Shown here: positions 22,365 to 35,792 of the stretch, piece by piece
Numbering within the stretch: position 1 is the stretch's first letter
How the letters are laid out: each line of letters opens with the position of its first letter
Assembly: GCA_021234155.1 (NCBI GenBank)
Contig: JAJEKV010000033.1
Location: 5,694,635 to 5,758,634, forward strand
Direction: 5' to 3'
Source of the DNA: Isoetes taiwanensis
Lineage: Eukaryota; Streptophyta; Lycopodiopsida; Isoetales; Isoetaceae
DNA length: 64,000 nt
Program-made: the position numbers and the translations under genes
Notes under the pieces: generated by a model
What the model was told of the DNA's origin: nothing
Database searches by the model: none
What the model saw: the letters and a program-made list of their open reading frames with translations, nothing else

Positions 22365-24600
22365 CCAGATACATTGTGGGGCATCGAAGGGAAATATTTT
22401 ACCTCCTAGACCGTCATTCCAGGACCTTCTAGCGAAGAATGCTCAGAAAGCCAGTACAGCCTACAAGAAACATCACTCTCGAACAATGGGGCAATACTTG
22501 AATCACCTTTACAATCCTCAAGGTGCGAGAGTAGCATTCCTCTGTAGGAAGGCTCGGCGCTTGAAATCACAGAGGCAGATGTGATCCAAGGCTTATAGTG
22601 TCTTGCCAATGGGAAAGCGCCAAATCTGGATGGTATGCAGGCAGAGCTGCTCAAATGAGCAGAGCCATCCGTGGTACCTGTCCTAACAAACTTGTTCAAC
22701 ATGGCGTTATAGGAAGGTCTTCCCTCACAATGGACCACTAGCAAAGTTGTTGCCATCTACAAGGTAAGTGACCCGCGTTGTCCAGCCAATTACAAAACAA
22801 TCATGGTCGATTTGGTGTTTGCAAAACTGCTAGCCGGGATTTTGAAGCAGCAGTTAACGGGCTGGGCAGAGGCAGCAGATGTGCGGGGCCTCAAGCATAC
22901 GAGTTTCAAGCCCTAGCACTCAACCATCGATCACATCTTCACGCTGTGGACTCTGGTTGATGACAGTAGGAACTATCGGCAAGACTTGTGTTTTTGCTTC
23001 GGTGACTTTGCCAAGGCCTTTGACACTATGCCTCGAGAAAAGTTGTAGGGAAGATTGCGACAGCTGGAAAACCCTGTGGATCTATAGAATGCAGTGTGTA
23101 CATGCTATATTAGACATGCTCAGACTAATTGAGGTCGATTGGCCAGCCATTCAATAGCAGCATCTGGGTCCGTCGGGGGTGCACTCTCTCTCCAACACTA
23201 TTTGGGCTTTACATTGATCAGTTGGAGAGCTGGCTTGTTTACAATAGGGACAATAGAGTTCAACTTTTGCACCAGATCACCAAGTAGACGGACATGTAAT
23301 GCCATCTTGATGCCCTAGACACATTCTGCCAGGTGACTGACATGCGCATCGACTTGGCCAAGGTTAAGGTGGTCCTCATATCATCCTCACGTTAGCCAAG
23401 GACCCCCTCCTTCAGTTATCGGGGGCAAAATGTTGAAGTGGCACCCACCTACAAATATTTGGGAGTGGAGTTTCTTTCTAGTATACACTAGAACACTTCC
23501 ATCTAGTTATAAGCGACAGTAGGCTAGAAGGCACTATATGCAATGCAAAACAATAATCATAGAGTGGAGCTGTATGACACCTGTTCATGGTCTTAGTGTT
23601 CTTTTGTTTAGGATCGAAATATGGGGCCTGGTAGTATCCCTCGCTACCTGGAATGACTTGGAGCCGGTGTAGAAATCCTTCTTAGCACGAGAAGTACTGG
23701 GGTGAACTCCATTGTCCCATATCTCTTTAGAGGGCACGCACCTGTTCATGGTCTTAGTGTTATTTTGTTTAGGATCGAAATTTGAGGCCTGGTAGTATCC
23801 CTTGCTACCTGGAATGACTTGGAGCAGATGCAAAAATCCTTCTTAGCACGAGCACTAGGGTGAACTCCATTGTCCCATATCAAATCTTGTTGTAGGAGAT
23901 AGGTTTCTTGCCTCTTTAGAGGGCAGCCCTTGATTGCCACATTGTCTACTTTCAGAAGGTGGTCAATATGGATGGTGCTCGTCTCCCTAACCTAGCTTAT
24001 ATCGTGCAATGAAGAAGCATCACCTCAAAGCCAGCTGGTGGGAAAAGAGAGCTCAGTGATTGGCCTGATAGAATATTTAGGAGTGCAGCTGTATACAGGT
24101 GCAAACAGACGCAGATTACCATAGCTTGAAGCAATACAATGATGCTTGCTTCCTCAGTAAGCTTACTGGGATGTTAGCACCTTTGAACATGTCAAGACAA
24201 TATATTACCAGCGTCACATAAACCCCACATTGGAATGGGGCTCGCAACGCTACCTGCATACCTATTTGCCCATGAAAAGGCACAAACTTATTGTCTCGAT
24301 TCACAGGTGCTCACCGTCTCTGAATTAAGATGGGCAGGTTCCACGCTAGGACATGCTTTGTGAATGCTGCAATGCTGCTAAGTGGGAGCCATGGAGAATG
24401 AATGCCACACCCTTCAGAGCTGTCCAGTGTAAGAACAAATTAGAACACGCTATGCTGAGTTGTTCAGGCCCGACCAGTCGCTACATGTGATATTGAGCAC
24501 GACTTCGGTACAGATGCTGGGATTATACCTTCAGGAGGTCATAGATATGCGGGATCAGCTATGTCCTCGGGCACTCACATGACATGTATATATATATTTC
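22365..24600 (+). mobile_element. Non-LTR retrotransposon (LINE), decayed RT region
   Basis: Read across several frames on the plus strand: ITEADVIQGL and CLANGKAPNLDGMQAELLK (22570-22660), STIDHIFTLWTLVDDSRNYRQDL and CFGDFAKAFDTMP (22925-23035), the RQGCTLSPTLFGLYIDQLE-like block (23165-23230), LDALDTFC (23310) and YKYLGVEF (23450). The C-terminal part includes DDARLPNLAYRAMKKHHLKASWW (23970-24040). The segment that should hold the catalytic YADD is deleted, near 23285. It has many stops and shifts. A (TTCTA)-rich stretch at 24745-24775 may be the 3' tail. Confidence 0.8.
23578..23885 (+). repeat. ~160-bp tandem duplication inside the LINE
   Basis: CCTGTTCATGGTCTTAGTGT at 23580 recurs at 23740, with the following TTTAGGATCGAAAT, CCTGGTAGTATCCC, CTGGAATGACTTGGAGC and TGAACTCCATTGTCCCATAT. 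The copies differ at several bases. The related LINE fragment at 57.2 kb also carries a duplication covering the CTGGAATGACTTGGAGC segment. Confidence 0.9.
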
Positions 24601-24744
24601 ATGATGTATATTTCTATAGTTTGATAGCATTCTTATTACTGCCATGATTATTCCCTTGAAAATTCTTTGGGATAGGGGATTTTTAATTCGAACGGTCCCT
24701 TAGGCCGATTGGGCAACGTGGACGATAAAAACTATTCTATTCTA

Positions 24745-25620
24745 ATTTATTTTATTCTATTTTCTAAACTAGAATAATTCCATAGTAATATTGTTATTTT
24801 GTATGTTTTTTGCAAGTTTTACCTTCATAATAGCCGATGACACAGGGCTAAGTAGTCGATGATAATTCTTCTTTATAATTAGCTCTTCACCAGTCGACTG
24901 ATCGTGTTGGTATGTCATTCCATGAGCCCTTGAAAAACGCTTTTTGATTTTTGGGACCAGATTCCACGTGCAGCAGTCGAAGTTTGCTGAAAAACATCAA
25001 ATTTTGCTCTCTATTTTGAGCACATCACTCTAGTAATTCCACCAGGCGGCAGTATAATTATTAAAATTTCTCAATGTCATAGTTCTAGCGCTACAAAGTA
25101 CGTAGTGGAAATCCCACGACACCTAATTAACCATTTTGAAAAGGTCAAGGGACATTCATACCCGGGGGATGCACTTATACAAAGGGGGATATGCCATGCG
25201 CGTGCGGAGGGTGATAAGAAACACCCATGTATACAATCTTTTGAAAGGCAAATTCGACCCCTTCCACACAAAATTTACCCCAAGTAGTGGGAAAAAAACT
25301 CCCTAACTCATACGTATACATGTAAAAATGGGTCGAGAAAACCCCCCTACGAGTCACTCAGGTACGTTGTATGGTACCCACAGTGAACTCCCTATGCATC
25401 CATGCCATTTAAATTGAGAGTTTTGAAGTTGAGTTGCAGGAAAGGTGATCGTTTTGATAATTGCCAGCGCTGCTTAGTTGAATCACAGGAAGGTGCCACT
25501 TCACCAGTTTTTTTTATTATAATATTTAGGGAATAAAAATGCCGCTGTATTTTCATATAATTGTGAAAATGCCCCTATATTTTGCATTACTGCGAAAATG
25601 CCCCTATGTCTATCTTTTTT
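24745..25620. other. Intergenic; AAAATGCCCC motifs at the right end
   Basis: After the LINE tail no gene is supported. At 25535-25610 three imperfect units, GAAAATGCCCCTATATTTT-like, recur at roughly 35-bp spacing. They resemble the inverted-repeat family at 1.4 and 6.4 kb. Confidence 0.4.
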
Positions 25621-25779
25621 CCGTCTATTTTTTTGCTTTTGAAATCGGTCTAAAGTTCACTTCTGTTTTATCCATGAACTCGGCGGTGATATTATAAAAA
25701 ATGGCTAAAAATGTTCGTCATTCCATCTTTTTAGGTACTTCAAATCTGACATCGTTCCTATTTAGTTAGTTCAATTCCA

Positions 25780-26205
25780 TGATATTTTTTTTTTGAAGGA
25801 CGAACCAAAAGTTTATTAAACAATAATATGTACAAAATGAATATCTCTCATCTAGTTGTGAAAGCACAAGAGGGTGCTGCTGGAACACGAGCCTGCGACA
25901 CAATGTACTTATTCCATATTAGATAAGTAAAAGGAGATACGACTCTGCTTAAAGGTTTGACTGCCTACTTAAAGGTCTGACCGCCTGCTTAAAGGTCTAA
26001 CCGCATTGGACTTGTAACGGAGTAAAATCAAATGTGACTACTGGAATCTCAGGAGAGTTTGAAGATATATCTTGGGCCTGCGGCAAGATAGTATTATCTT
26101 CAGTCAAATCAGCCCATTGAAGTGGAGCAAAGCGACCATATGCAACAGGAGGAGCAGCATCACGTAGCGCAAGTGCCGAGGAGAGTTGAGACAACCACGA
26201 TTCTT
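25780..26205 (-). other. Possible terminal exon and 3' UTR of a disrupted gene
   Basis: The minus-strand frame from about 26203 (ESWLSQLSSALALRDAAPP) continues through YGRFAPLQWADLTEDN and ends with TAG at about 25997. Downstream at about 25812 is an AATAAA polyadenylation signal on the same strand. Composition is protein-like, but the family is unknown. Its upstream side is cut by the 11.9-kb LTR element that begins 20 bp away, so any preceding exon would lie beyond 38.1 kb. None was recognised there. Confidence 0.35.
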
Positions 26206-26225
26206 ACAAACCTCTTTATCATCAG

Positions 26226-27848
26226 TGTGACGTCCCCTACTCATATACGGTGCACTCACCGTATACAAACAGGAGTTCATCCCCCATACCAGCTCCATGC
26301 TAATATAGGGCCCTCCACGTATCACTGCAACCTTGAAGAGTTCCAGTGGGAAGAATGAAGGGGTCCTTTACCCTGTCTCCCTCAGGGCCTACCTAGCTGC
26401 GGAAGCGTAAACATACATGTCAGTAGTACATACATCAACATCATATGACCATCACGAAGGATGGTCCTCCACATATCTGCATAGACAAAGATCAGCACAT
26501 CACATAGGGAATCCTACCCAAGGCTCAGACTCAAAGGGATGACTGACGGCTTGGGTCTCCAGAGTTCATTGCAGACAGAATTCATGGCAATGGATTTGGC
26601 TGGCATAAGAACATGGCATAGGGTTGTCCACTCCATCCGCCCCTCCTGTGCACACTTTGCAGAGTAGGCTGAAAAGTGTCGGGACCTGACTGTAGCCCGC
26701 CGGATGCATAGCCAGAAGGGCTATTCCTGGGGTCATCATCCCAGTTCCGATGGGGCAGGTAGGGATCACTCCCTCCAGAGATCTACATGCTGACTCAAGG
26801 TGACTAGAGGGCCACTGCCCGTATTCGACTGAACCCACTGGAAAGTCATGAACACCACTTCACGGGTGTCGAGCCCATGCCTTACCCACACTCAGTGGTA
26901 AGCCATTAGACCTAGTCACAATGATCCCCGGTAGGCCTTACACACCAGAGGGATCGTTCAAGAGTCAGAACACGAACCTCCTTCTCAGCCAGTCTGGCCC
27001 CTCCACCCACAACCAGGTGTGGTTCTTGTACACAGGCCGAATCTATGGTGTGCTAGAGAGGCTAATCTAGGAGCATCTACTACCAAGCTTGAAGTCTCTA
27101 CCCCCCTTCCCAATACAAGGAGTTCACAGAGATACATCATCCATATACATCACAGAAGAACTAAAGAACATAGATCTAATCTATATCATAGAGTTAGGTT
27201 CTTTAGTTAGAGTCTGGTATCTACTCATCTAGAGATCTAGATAGCTGCTAAAGGCGATTTAATAGGCTAAACCTACTGATGCAATGACTGGAAAACGGTT
27301 TAGACCATTAAATCGACTACATACCTGATCCATGAGTTGCTCCTCCTGACCTGAGTTCGACCATCCTACTGAACTGCTCGAATCAAGAGAAACTAATGGT
27401 GCCATTCTCTCAGACGGAGTCTGGGAGGCGGTTTTGACTCCTAGAGCAGCCAAAACAGAGCTCTAAAACCCTAGGAACGAAAATGGGCAAGTTAGGGTTC
27501 TCCTACTTAAATAGGCAAGGGTTGGGGCTTAGGGTTTCCAATTATCCCTTTAGGTATGTGGGATAATTGGAAATGGGCCCACTTGCCTTTAATGGCTAGG
27601 TGGCCAAATGTGCCTACATGGAAATGTGTGCACCTAAATGTGCCCACATGGAAATGTGTGCACCTTAATAAATGTGCATGTGCACATTAATAAGAAATGC
27701 ACATACCTAGCAAGTTGCCCCCTAGGGCTACTCACCTGGCTACACGCTTCTGCCGCAGACACGCCGGGGTTGGAGGGGGAGTGTACGCGTGGAGAGAGAC
27801 GATAAAGATACGCCCCGGGACCGTGATAATCGTGGCCGGAACGCCACA
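26226..27848 (-). repeat. 3' LTR of the 11.9-kb element
   Basis: It has TG...CA ends. It matches the LTR at 36363-38117 nearly throughout, including CTCATATACGGTGCACTCAC, ACCATCACGAAGGATGGTCC, CTCTAAAACCCTAGGAACGA and the CATGGAAATGTGTGCACC duplication near 27618/27648. It lacks the 132-bp internal duplication seen in the other LTR. A related, older copy forms the solo LTR at 49.5-54.9 kb. Confidence 0.9.
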
Positions 27849-27906
27849 TTCTCCCCACCTTGAAATGATGTCGCCCGCAAAGATCGCGGGTCTCCCCACC
27901 TTGAAT
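27849..27906 (-). promoter_or_regulatory. Polypurine tract, present twice
   Basis: Directly next to the 3' LTR the minus strand reads TTCAAGGTGGGGAGA (27864-27850). The same 15-mer recurs 41 bp away at 27905-27891. Between them is a small CCCGC...GCGGG hairpin. The tract beside the LTR is the expected primer for plus-strand synthesis. The second may be a spare or a duplication. Confidence 0.75.
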
Positions 27907-27944
27907 CTTCCTAACCTGCAATCAACCCGATGCATAACGATATA

Positions 27945-28465
27945 CTACTATTATACTTACACATTTATTAAGATTACCTTAAGGTAATATTTTTTAAATT
28001 ATTATTACGCCATTACATTATCAAATAACTTGTCAATTCAGAACTTCTATTAAACAGGTACTTATTAGTCCTCGTTATTATAACATTTAGTTTATCACAA
28101 TTTAACACTTTCATATACAATTATTATTTAAGGTACTCTTCATTCCTTGCAACACATTCCAACAAAATTTGTGTTGCAAGTCCTCGCGACCTTTAAAATC
28201 CTCGCATTAATTTTACAATATCTATAATTACATACTTACTATCTTAATTATTAGAATTACTCTAAGGTAATGTTTAAGACATTACTGTACTATTTCATTA
28301 CCCAATTAACTTATCACTTCATAACTTAATCTACGCAAGGTAATTATTAACCTTACTTAACACAACATTTAAGTTTATCAAAGTTTATCAATTTCATACA
28401 AAATTTACACTTCTAAGGTACTCTTCATCCCTTGCAACACATTATGACTAAATTTGTGTTGCAAG
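27945..28465. repeat. Two ~280-bp tandem units in the element's 3' region
   Basis: Each unit runs from ACTTAC...AAGATTAC/TAGAATTAC plus CTAAGGTAAT, through AACATTTAAGTTTATCA, to AAGGTACTCTTCATYCCTTGCAACACATT and TTTGTGTTGCAAG. Unit 1 is about 27950-28175 and unit 2 about 28235-28465. A partial third, ACCCTAAGGTAATATTTATG, lies at 29090. Each unit ends in a CTTGCAACAC...GTGTTGCAAG inverted repeat that can fold. Confidence 0.8.
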
Positions 28466-30548
28466 TTTTCGTAGCTCGACCTCCTTGCCCTCCGGAGCGC
28501 TCTATTGGCCTGCAGGTCGACCTACGTTATTACTATTTTAATTATTAATAAAATTTTGGTTATATGGTGACCACCCCACCTATCTACATGGATGCATGGC
28601 TAATCTCCCGGCGTAGGAAGAGGGTGAATCTTCCATTATGGCCGTGGAGACAGCGCCTATATGCCTATATGCCGCTCATGCCTACACCTCTAGTTGCCCA
28701 GCGTGGAGAATATCCTTCCCGCGTGGGGGGCGTGAAGGATAGCTTCCTCCTATCAAAGCATATATGGGGCTAAAGGTGCCTTTCCTATCAATGCATTCCT
28801 GAATGACCTCCTTTCTTCGAGGTCGCCTACTTCCGTGGGGACGTAAGTAGACTTTCTAATCTACCTTCCACTCGTCCAAGCGGAAACGCGGTCATGCCTA
28901 CATTGACATTACACCACGCCCTAGAGATCACTGTAGTGGTCTCATCATCGGTAACAACGCATGCAACCCCTACCTAGCATAGGTTGCATGCGTAGATTAA
29001 TCTTAACTATACAAGCATTTAATCTACACACAAAACGACATGCCTGAGCCGATTTTTGCTGGCTCCTTTAATGCATGTGATTAACATAATTACCCTAAGG
29101 TAATATTTATGAATTAACATTATCATAGTATCGGATACATTACTTCCGATAGTACAATTATATTTACTCTAATCTTTGCAATATTTAACGACTTTTAGAT
29201 CAAGGCTTTATTTGAACAATAACCCTGATTTAGACCTATTGTTACATAGACAAGGTTTTAATTATCATACACAAGAATTAGATGTGCTTCTTATTCTCCT
29301 CCTTGGGTCCTGCATTACCCTTGGAAGTATATCCCTAAGATGCACTTAAGTATATTTGAATTCTATTTTCTATCTATATCTATAAGGACCCCGCATCCTT
29401 GCGAAGGATTAATTAACATGCTACCTCACATTATCGTTGTTATTTAACTTATTTCCGCATGATACATATACGTACAGTAATTCCATGCAATTATTAGGAT
29501 CTATATTTAACTTATCTATAAGACACATTAAAGCTTATAACGCATGCGCACGCCTTACCTAGGCTAGAATGCATCCACCCATTGAGCCGGCGTCGAGTAA
29601 TTTGGAGATGACTTGGTCGTTGCATTGCTCCCATAGTTTTGCTCCACTTCATTGGTGTAGATAGCTACTGCGTCAGTCTCGCACGTTGAAGGCCTCCTGA
29701 GCTATCTATCTATCTATCTTACGCTCTATTCGCTTCGGTCATTGCCGAAGTGAACTCTATTCTACGGGTCAGTCAATTCGATGCAAGTACGTTCAATCAT
29801 AAGATTGAGCCCTCCCACTTTCTTCAAAAAGAAAATGGTCCTGCACCCCTTCAATGACGTTGTACACAACGTCATATCTATTCTCTCCCCTTAAGAGGTT
29901 ATATGCTTCTTACTTAGCACATTAATTTACTAGCCTTAGCTAACATATATAACCATCTAAGATGGATGCACATATTATGTTATCATTTATTTCAATATAG
30001 CTATGGGTTACCTACTTAGTTAGAACGATTCTAAACCACAAGGTTTTGTCATCATGACAATTCCTTTTGTCTCAAAAGACTATTTGATTACTATAATTCT
30101 TATTTTAGATGTACCTTACATGTATTATTCTTTTATATTCTAGAGATTCCCCCTTTCTTAGTTATTTAGCTCTTGGAATATTCCTACCAATCGAATTGAT
30201 GTCATCGTAACAAGTTGGCCGGACTTGTTAGATTACTTCTTTTCTTTCGGTTGGATTATTCTTTTGGAGGTACTAGATTTATACATGGTCAACAATTATC
30301 CTAGTAATGATTCCTTCTTAGCGAGGAGATCAATCTCACCAAGTGGTTTCAATACGTTGGATGTCTGTTAACAATCGTGTATAATTATAGTTACTCCTAT
30401 GCATTTCCTTCCCAATCCTTGACGCTTAGCTCAATATTGGGGCAATCCTTTTAGCCAGAATATCTGGAAATGCCTTCTAATCCCAATATGGATGTTACCG
30501 TCCATACATTAACCTACTAGGCCCCATGGCCTTAGATCCTTGAGCTTG

Positions 30549-33500
30549 CTAGAAGCTCATCCACTCGTTGCCTGCTTGAAGTAGCAAGGTAACGTTCTTC
30601 CGAGTCGCTCGATACTTCAGTCTCCTTGACGGTGGCTCCTCTTTGATGTAGAGGTTGACTTTGTTCGTTAGAAGGCTCTCATTGCTGGTGGCCTGATGGT
30701 GTAGTTGATCACTTGAATCTTCCATGCCGCTTTTCAAAAGCCTGAAGATGGCGCCGTTGAAAAAGATCTTTCATCTTGAACTCTTTGTCTTGGCAGCTAA
30801 AGGACGACTCTGTATCCGATATTGTTTCTTCGACTCCATCAATGTCTCATACGTTGAGTCCTCTTGTCGCCCCTGCAATTGCCTGACATCTCTTCCTTTG
30901 ATCTGTTACGCTATGGGAAGGAAGGAATAACAAGGGAACTATACATGCAAAACATATAGCTTACCTAATTACAATTACCACTAGAGCTATTAGGTCCCCC
31001 TTGTGCCTCCCTTCGAGTTGCATACCTACTCCTTGGTGATGTCATCGGTGTTCCTCTGGGTGCAATGGTGTTGACGATCTATATCCTCCTATTTGTACGT
31101 TGGCTCGTACTCCGGGGTAATTTGTTGATATACGTGGGCCCTCCGATGTTTGTCGGCTATGGCACAACATGCTTTGCATCACATTCTCACTAAAGGTGTG
31201 CTTGTCGTTGATGCTTCGACATTTTAGTCTACTTCCTGATCCTGTTTTCGGGCGGTAGTTGTTCCCCCCTTCATGATACTTGGAGCTATTTGGAGGCGTC
31301 TCTTGAGGCTGTGCGCGATTCCTTTGGCTATACTCCTCTGGAGTTGTTCTCTTCTGCAGTTGTTCTTTGAATCGTCCATCCTTGGGTTCACCAAGTTGCA
31401 TGCAAGTCCGTGTGCAAGTCATCGACTCGTCTCACCTAATTGCTTCTCCATCGAGCTTCCAATCTTCCTTGTTTGATCCCCTCAATCACATGGCTTGGAT
31501 GTCACGTTGCGCAGTGCTATGCCGTCTTCTTGTCTTGAGGTACCCTCCGGTGACTTTGATTGTGCTCGTCAGTTTTGATCCTCCTGTTGCCTCTAGGGAG
31601 CTCGTGGAAGAAGTCGGTTGCTAGCACTTCTCCAGCTTTCAGTTCCGGACCTTTGTCTCTCTATGCATGTCGGCCTCTCTGGCAAGTAAAGCTTCATGGC
31701 TCTTCTCCCTGCTGGCGATGTTGTCGGGATGATGGATCCTTATATCTGCGCAGCTTGACCCTTGAGTTGAAGAAGTACCTGCCTTAGATATGCTCTTGTC
31801 GTTGAATAGCCTGGCTATTATCTTGAACTCTCTTTTTGCCGAAGGTGCTTTAGTTGCTATCCTTGTCGTTAAGGTGTAGAATGCTTCTACCTTGGGCGTT
31901 TGACGTGCCACATGTCGGAGATATGATCGGCTTCTTCTCTTCTAATTACTGGTAGGAGTACCTGACGAAGCCATCACCTAGTTCTTGAAGGCATATCTCC
32001 TCATCGCCGTGCCTTTCGTAAGTGCATCTCCATCTAATACACGTGTCATAGCGCATCACCCTATATTACCACAAGGTGGAATTATGGTTGTCGAGATGTT
32101 GCCTTCTTAGTTGGCTCATTGATGGGCGTTCCTTCTTCTATTGTTGAGGCCACTCGTGTCATAAGTTCGTCACGTGTTTTTGCTGCCACAAGATGTAGTG
32201 TTGCGCCCCGACGATGTCCCGCAAATACTGTGATGATGATCTTGACATGACCGGTATTATCTCTTATTTCGACATTGGGTGGACGAAGTTGTCTTCTACT
32301 TCAGGCCACTTAGGAAGTGTTTGGAGTCGAAGGTTTGCTTGGCCTTGGTCGTTCTCCCTCGTACTTGCTCTTCCATTTTGATCTTGGGCTATAGTTGTGC
32401 TTCCTTGCTTCCTCTTTTGGTAGTCGAATGAAGGAGCTTCTCGATCTAAGCGCTAAATCCAGTAAAACATGACTCTAAACTCCTGTTTCTCCATCAGATC
32501 TGTGAGCACCCGAGATATACAATAGACATATACGCATTTACATTGGGATTTTAATTCATCGACTTTTTCAAAACAACTACGAAGATCTACTTAATTGTTT
32601 ATACCCTTTTAGGGTTTCCCTTCCTCCTATCGCGTTTGATCCTTCGGTTTTGCTGCATCTTCTTTGTTCTGGTTGACTCCAGGATTCCTTTGAGATGCTG
32701 CTACTATTGTTGAGCTTCATGTCTGATCCGAGCTCGTCACGCCAGTTGCGAAGAGTGTTCGTCGATGTGATCCCTTGAGAAAGATGCTCCTCCTTAATGT
32801 GTATATTCGTCGTGAGGAATGCGGTGACCGCTCAACGTCCCTACATGCAGTGTGTCGTTGCAGGGTTGCCGATGTGCGGTGCCGTTGATCGCTTGAGTAA
32901 GATCACCTAGCTGTTGCAGTTGGGCATTCTTGAATATCTTCGAAGCTCTAAGATCGTGGTCGGTAGGCAGGCATTGGCATTCCTCCGCAGGTTGAATTTC
33001 TGAGTGCGACTCCTGTTGCTTGGGCTTTGCTTCATTCTGAGGTGCCTCTCCTGTGCCTGGAAGTGTGGTAATCTCTATTGTCCCTACCATGGCTCCTTCT
33101 GGTCGCCTTTGCATGATTTGTATCTGCTGGCTAGGTCGTCTCCTCCGTCCTTTGGGTCCTATCCATTCGAATCTCGCACTCCTTGGCTGACGTAGTAAGG
33201 TCGTCCTTCCTTTGGTTTCTAGGTGTTTCTGGGTCCCGAATTCTTTGTTCGCGCAAAATATTCTCCTCCTTGATCTTGCCCCTAATGCTGATATAGGCCT
33301 TCAAGTTGGAGATGTTCCCTGATATGCGTCTCCTCCTCTCGTGGTCTCCTGCTGGTGCAAGGGAGCTGGAAGCTCATCTTGGTCAGCCTTAGGTGCTTTG
33401 TGGTTGCCTAGCTTGGTCGCTCCTTTTGTTGGCGTTGCCTGACATTCGCTTGAGCTGCTGGGCTGCAATGTCGTGGTTGTCTTCCCTCCGGTTTTTATAC

Positions 33501-33917
33501 GCTCCTGTGTTGCCATGACTTCTCCCCTCGACGGAAGATTATGCCTTCTGACCCTAGCTCGTGATGCTAACGCGGCATCGATGTCTAACGTGTTCCTGCA
33601 CCTGTATTTTGCTGCCTTGCATTCTTCCATTTGAAACTCGTGGGCGTCGAGTTGGTGAAGGCGTCGAGATCCTCTTCCTGATGTGAGCTCGTGGACTGGT
33701 AGCCGGGAGGTTGACATCTAGAAAATTCTTGATGCTGTTGGTTACCAATTATTCTTCCCATTTGATGAAGATTGATGATAGGCCGGTGGTGTCCTGTTCT
33801 ACTCGTTTGTCGGTTGAGGTGTTTGTCGTTGTGCTTCCCTCTCTTGGGTCTGTCTTTTCGGTCTCCTCTCCTTATCTGTCTGTACATCGGCTGGGACCTT
33901 GATGTCTTCAAGAAGTT
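30549..33917 (-). pseudogene. Broken gag-like coding block
   Basis: Open minus-strand frames cluster here and nowhere else in the element: 33911-33585, 33717-33301, 33114-32794, 31911-31639 and 31422-31042. They are rich in Q, R, K, S, T and P, with few hydrophobic stretches. Examples are ARQQNTGAGTR, KTTTTLQPSSSSECQ, FKNAQLQQLGDLTQAI and PKDGRFKEQLQKRTTPEEYS. Overlap of two frames at 33.6-33.7 kb implies shifts. Position after the leader and the basic composition suggest gag. No zinc knuckle, protease or RT motif was found, so the call is inference. Confidence 0.4.
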
Positions 33918-35792
33918 GCGCCTCTAGCTCTTCTGTGGCTCTGGCCCCGTACTTCGAAAGCAACGCTCGTATTTCCTAGAGTCTAAGGTCTACTTGAAGG
34001 GCTCTCCTACAACATTCTGGGCTCTATAAGCAAGCAAGGTGGCTCGAGCAGCATTACTGGAGACATATCTATAATCTACAAGTCTATGGATATTAGGACG
34101 TGTGGTATGGCATGACATGAGGATTGTTTTGCAAGACCTCCATGATGTTTGAGGCATACTCTAAGGTCCTAGCAAAGTTGGTTTAGGGGAGTCCAATCTC
34201 TACACATGGAGCGGCTTGGGCAGCTCTAGACTCTAGCTCCTTTCTAGGTACCCTGGCAATAGGGAGTGTTAATGTGGCGGCTATATAAGTCAAACTCTAT
34301 TAGAAGGACACAGAATTAGGTCAAGGTTTATGCCTTTGGCATGAGCAGAGGTGATGTACCGACAGTTGGACTTGGGTTGCTATGCTGAGGTCTAGATGAC
34401 TATAACAAAGGGGTGTTCTTGGGCACTTCTATCTAGGAGTAAGGTATCAGCTTCGAGCCGAGAGCAATACTTGCGAGCTACTAATGGGGTAGGCTTCTAT
34501 CTACAAACAAACTACAGTTTGGAAAAACAATTCAAGGGTTTGGGCAATTTTGGTCAATTTGGGCTAGGGTTTGACATTTCTAGCCTAATTTGAGGTCATA
34601 AATGGATTCTAGGCTATCTAATGGTGCTATTGCAACAATTTTCAGGCGATTTGAAGCTCTGTAGCTCAAGTTATGGAGGTTCAAAGTTTGGAGGTCTCAC
34701 AGGTTGCGCCCTGCTCAAAAACTAAAGTTTAGTTCTTTGACCAGGCGCGAGCTGTGAGACATTGGCTGTAAATTGGGTTAAACGTGTCCAATTTGGGTGA
34801 TCTAAGGGTCAAATCATGCTAGTCTCATCGAAGTTAGCGAGAATGGACCCCTTACTTGGTCAATTTGGAGGTGTTTTGGTCTAGTTTGGACATGGTCTAG
34901 GTATGAAATGCTTGAACAAGGCTAGGTTACCTAAAAGATGCTATGCAAAGGTAGGTTGAAGGTGACTTTGACAAGTCCCGTGAAGAAATGGTAAGAGGTC
35001 TCACGACTTAGCCTCGCTTCAAAACTAACTTTTGTTTTTGCGACAGCCGATGTGAGACATCGGCCTCATTTCGATCAAAGGTGTCTAATTTGGGTAAACT
35101 AATGGTGTAAGGGTGATGGGCTCATCAAATTAGGCGTAATCGACCCCTTATTGGGTCAATTTGGAGCTGTTTTGGTCAAGTTTGGGCGAGGTCTCACGAC
35201 TTTGCCTCGCTTCAAAACTAACTTTTTGTTTTGCGACCAGCGCGAGCTGTGAGACATCACACTTTTTGGTCTGAGAGTATCCTATTTTACTAAAATAAAA
35301 ACTACTACTTGCTAACTCGTCCTAATTAAGCAAGATTTGACACATAAACTACTCAAAATTATCATGTATTAACAAAATTATTGATTATTTACAACATATA
35401 TCTTGGGGATCTCCCTTAATTAAACTAGCTAATTACATGCCTTCCCTCATGAGGGTTACTCGCTTGCGCATGAACAGTAGCAGTCGTTGAGTCTTCAAAA
35501 TGTTGGACCGCTTACGCTCTCGCTTTTTTTTGAGCCTTGGCCTCCGCTCTCGTTCGTCCTCTCATCTTCTTGTTTCCTTGGCCTCCTTGGCCTCGGGCAT
35601 TTCGCCTTTGTCGAGAAAGTCGCGATTCTGTTTGGTGCGCGCATCATGTCGATCGAAGTCCTGGTGTCTATCGAGATGCTGTCTCTATCTAGCTTAAGGG
35701 CCTTGGTTCTAAATCTAAGGCTTAGCCATTAATATTATCTAACATTATTAAAGCTTAAATCTAACTAAGAATTATAATTTAAACGCAAACGA

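Noticed and set aside
26104-26325. 73-codon minus-strand ORF spanning the LTR start
   Set aside because: It crosses the insertion boundary at 26226, so it cannot be an ancestral gene. The overlapping frame with AATAAA is a better candidate.
33004-33902. Plus-strand ORFs in the large LTR element
   Set aside because: They are antisense to the gag-like minus-strand frames, whose orientation agrees with PBS and PPT.
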